From Thermococcus sp. (GTDB lineage: Archaea > Methanobacteriota_B > Thermococci > Thermococcales > Thermococcaceae): DNA of 7,081 nt. Below are positions 5,400 to 7,081 of the stretch, piece after piece. Under the pieces are notes generated by a model. It worked only from the letters and a program-made list of their open reading frames with translations, ran no database searches and had not been told where the DNA came from. The stretch lies in NCBI GenBank assembly GCA_027062125.1, contig JAMOTW010000099.1, positions 1 through 7,081 on the forward strand. The letters are read 5' to 3'. Positions within the stretch are counted from its first letter, which is position 1; each line of letters starts with the position of its first letter. Both the position numbers and the translations under genes were made by a program.

Positions 5400-5660
5400 A
5401 TGGACCCCTACAAGGTTATCGTCAAGCCGGTCGTCACGGAGAAGGCCGTGGCGATGATTGAGAACGAGAACAAGCTCACCTTCATAGTGGACAAGAGGGC
5501 CAACAAGCAGGACATCAAGAGGGCCGTGGAAGCGATGTTCGATGTCAAGGTCGAGAAGGTCAACGTCCTCATAACCATGAGGGGAGAGAAGAAGGCCTAC
5601 GTGAAGCTCAAGCCCGAGTACAGCGCAAGTGAGGTTGCTGCCAGGATAGGATTGTTCTGA
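5400..5660 (+). CDS. rpl23: 50S ribosomal protein L23 (uL23)
   Basis: This 86-residue protein has the compact archaeal L23 form. YKVIVKPVVTEKAVAMIE at the N-terminus carries the conserved P-x-x-TEKA motif. NKQDIKRAVEAMFDVKVEKV (35-54) and the end segment DVKVEKVNVLITMRGEKKAY complete the alpha/beta fold. It sits at the exit of the peptide tunnel and is the docking site for SRP and other nascent-chain factors. The length is normal, since archaeal L23 lacks the bacterial extended loop. The ATG at 5400 is six bases after the rpl4 stop, and its binding site GGTGA is formed by the last bases of rpl4 and its stop codon. Confidence 0.97.
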   Translation: MDPYKVIVKPVVTEKAVAMIENENKLTFIVDKRANKQDIKRAVEAMFDVKVEKVNVLITMRGEKKAYVKLKPEYSASEVAARIGLF

Positions 5661-5673
5661 CGGGGTGAGTGAG

Positions 5674-6393
5674 ATGGGAAAGAGTTTGATTCAGCAGAGG
5701 AGAGGTAAGGGAACCACGACCTTTAGGGCCCCCTCCCACAGGTACAGGGGCGCCGTCAGGTACGTTCCGCTCAACCTTACCAAGGAGAAGACCCTCGTCG
5801 GCAAGGTCGTCGAGATACTCCACGACCCGGGAAGGACCGCCCCGGTCGCCAGGGTCAAGTTCGAGAACGGCATGGAGAAGCTCATCATAGCTCCAGAAGG
5901 GCTCCTCGTCGGCGAGGAGATAGCGATAGGGCCGAACGCTCCGATCAAGATCGGCAACACCCTCCCGCTTGCACTGATACCCGAGGGAAGCTACGTCTAC
6001 GACATCGAGGGAGTTCCGGGCGATGGAGGAAAGTACGTCAGGGCCGGCGGTGCATACGCGCTCGTCGTCAGCAGGGAGAAGGACAAGGTCATAGTCCAGC
6101 TTCCGAGCGGTGAGCTCAAGCAATTCAAGCCGACCTGCAGGGCCACCATAGGCGTCGTCGCCGGCGGTGGTAGGCTCGAGAAGCCCATAGTCAAGGCCGG
6201 TAAGGCCTACTACATAGCCAAGGCTCGCAACAGGTTCTGGCCGAAGCCGAGGGGTGTCAAGATGAACGCCGTCAACCACCCGCACGGTGGTAAGGAGCAC
6301 CACATCGGCAGGCCGAGCACCGTTTCGAGGCGCGCCCCGCCCGGAAGGAAGGTCGGTCACATAGCCGCGAGAAGAACTGGTAGGAGGAAGTGA
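5674..6393 (+). CDS. rpl2: 50S ribosomal protein L2 (uL2)
   Basis: This 239-residue archaeal L2 starts MGKSLIQQRRGKGTTTFRAP. An in-frame GTG at 5665 would add three residues, but it overlaps the GGGGTGAG binding site (5662-5669), so ATG 5674 is the start. The OB-like domain is at about 40-110 and the SH3-like domain at about 110-180. The C-terminal GVKMNAVNHPHGGKEHHIGR (194-213) carries the conserved histidines that lie near the peptidyl-transferase centre. L2 is a primary 23S rRNA binder needed for subunit association. It starts 13 bases after rpl23. Its stop TGA lies within the start region of rps19. Confidence 0.98.
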   Translation: MGKSLIQQRRGKGTTTFRAPSHRYRGAVRYVPLNLTKEKTLVGKVVEILHDPGRTAPVARVKFENGMEKLIIAPEGLLVGEEIAIGPNAPIKIGNTLPLALIPEGSYVYDIEGVPGDGGKYVRAGGAYALVVSREKDKVIVQLPSGELKQFKPTCRATIGVVAGGGRLEKPIVKAGKAYYIAKARNRFWPKPRGVKMNAVNHPHGGKEHHIGRPSTVSRRAPPGRKVGHIAARRTGRRK

Positions 6394-6395
6394 TG
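6383..6395 (+). promoter_or_regulatory. Ribosome binding site with ambiguous rps19 start
   Basis: GGAGG (6383-6387) lies inside the last codons of rpl2 and is followed by GTGATG. It is five bases from ATG 6393, which overlaps the rpl2 stop by one base, and eleven bases from ATG 6399. Other genes in this operon place this site about seven to eight bases from the start, so neither spacing is typical. Confidence 0.6.
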
Positions 6396-6398
6396 AAG

Positions 6399-6800
6399 AT
6401 GGCGAGAAAGAAGGAGTTTAAGTACAGGGGTTACACCTTCGAGGAACTGCTCAACATGTCACTCGAGGACTTTGCCAAGCTCCTCCCGGCCAGGCAGAGG
6501 AGGAGCCTCAAGCGCGGCCTTTCCCCGGAGCAGAAGAAGCTCCTCAGGAAGATAAGGCTCGCCAAGAAGGGCAAGTACAACAAGCCGATAAGGACCCACA
6601 GCAGGGACATGGTCATACTCCCCGAGATGGTCGGCATGACCATCCACGTCTACAACGGAAAGGAGTTCGTCCCCATCGAGATCAAGGAGGAGATGATCGG
6701 CCACTACCTCGGCGAGTTCGCACTCACGAGGAAGATAGTCCAGCACGGTTCACCTGGTGTCGGTGCTACCAGGTCATCGATGTTCGTGGCGGTCAAGTGA
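6399..6800 (+). CDS. rps19: 30S ribosomal protein S19 (uS19)
   Basis: This 133-residue protein begins MARKKEFKYRGYTFEELLNM, as in other Thermococcales; I chose ATG 6399 because that is the family's usual N-terminus. ATG 6393 would add Met-Lys. The archaeal N-terminal helical part holds SLEDFAKLLPARQRRSLKRG (21-40). The core follows with THSRDMVILPEMVGMTIHVY (66-85) and the C-terminal GHYLGEFALT (101-110) and HGSPGVGATRSS (116-127). It forms part of the small-subunit head with S13, near the A-site tRNA and the inter-subunit bridge. The frame touches rpl2, so coupling is likely. Confidence 0.96.
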   Translation: MARKKEFKYRGYTFEELLNMSLEDFAKLLPARQRRSLKRGLSPEQKKLLRKIRLAKKGKYNKPIRTHSRDMVILPEMVGMTIHVYNGKEFVPIEIKEEMIGHYLGEFALTRKIVQHGSPGVGATRSSMFVAVK

Positions 6801-6810
6801 GGTGGTATAG

Positions 6811-7081
6811 ATGAGCAGGGGCAGGTTTTCCTACTCATTCCAAAATTTTGACCCCGAGAGGATGGCTCGCGCCAGCGGAAGGGACCTCAGGATCTCCCCC
6901 AAGCACAGCGTCGAGCTCCTCAGGGAGATCAGGGGCATGATGCTCAACGACGCGCTTCGCTACCTCGACGACGTCATAGCCCTCAAGAAGCCGGTTCCGA
7001 TGAAGCGCTTCAACGACAGCCAGGGCCACAAGCCGGGTAAGGGCTTCGGTCCGGGTAGGTACCCGGTCAAGGTCGCCAAGG
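6811..7081 (+). CDS. rpl22: 50S ribosomal protein L22 (uL22), 3' partial
   Basis: Ninety codons are visible before the window ends; archaeal L22 is usually about 155 residues. The protein opens MSRGRFSYSFQNFDPERMAR and continues ASGRDLRISPKHSVELLREI, the conserved start of the archaeal family, then LNDALRYLDDVIALKKPVPM. The stretch GHKPGKGFGPGRYPVKVAK is the glycine-rich segment leading to the helix and hairpin that line the peptide exit tunnel; the hairpin itself is outside the window. The ATG at 6811 follows rps19 by ten bases, with GAGGTGG overlapping the stop. Confidence 0.96.
   Translation, partial: MSRGRFSYSFQNFDPERMARASGRDLRISPKHSVELLREIRGMMLNDALRYLDDVIALKKPVPMKRFNDSQGHKPGKGFGPGRYPVKVAK

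Noticed and set aside
5665..5673. GTG start for rpl2 three codons upstream
   Set aside because: The GTG is part of the GGGGTGAG ribosome binding site, and archaeal L2 proteins begin at the following MGKSLIQ.

Overview
The window comes from a hyperthermophilic archaeon of the order Thermococcales, most likely a Thermococcus. The evidence is the protein sequences of the ribosomal genes, the gene order SPOUT methyltransferase - L3 - L4 - L23 - L2 - S19 - L22, the BRE/TATA promoter in front of the first gene, the GGTGA/GGAGG ribosome binding sites, and the moderately high G+C with heavy use of AGG for arginine. The species call is inference.

Left third (1-2232): accessory DNA. The window opens inside an archaeal AAA ATPase with a DUF234-type C-terminus that looks like a PD-(D/E)XK nuclease fold (2-1084, 5' end outside the window). 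After it come what look like separate small ORFs. Read together, they are one gene of about 369 codons (1126-2232) broken by three single-base frame losses, near 1341, 1424 and 1573. I do not recognise the product. Its stop codon runs directly into two tandem covarying hairpins (2232-2269) and a short T-run.

Middle (2233-2799): a 567-base stretch with no credible gene but dense symmetry. The central find is a roughly 306-base imperfect palindrome (2372-2677). It is centred on a perfect 7-bp hairpin at 2525, and each end is a 10-bp hairpin; the two end hairpins differ by compensatory base changes. It looks like a MITE-like or long-hairpin repeat inserted upstream of the ribosomal operon, or two inverted copies of a dispersed repeat. 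A further bulged hairpin (2697-2723) abuts a strong BRE/TATA promoter (2727-2743).

Right (2800-7081): the head of the S10-type ribosomal protein operon, all on the + strand with gaps of 1-13 bases or less. The first gene is a SPOUT-family RNA methyltransferase, followed by rpl3, rpl4, rpl23, rpl2, rps19 and the start of rpl22. All of these are intact. The genes are linked by Shine-Dalgarno sequences that sit on or next to the preceding stop codon, so they are expected to be co-transcribed from the promoter at 2727 and translated in a coupled way. The products assemble the peptidyl-transferase region and exit tunnel of the large subunit and the head of the small subunit.
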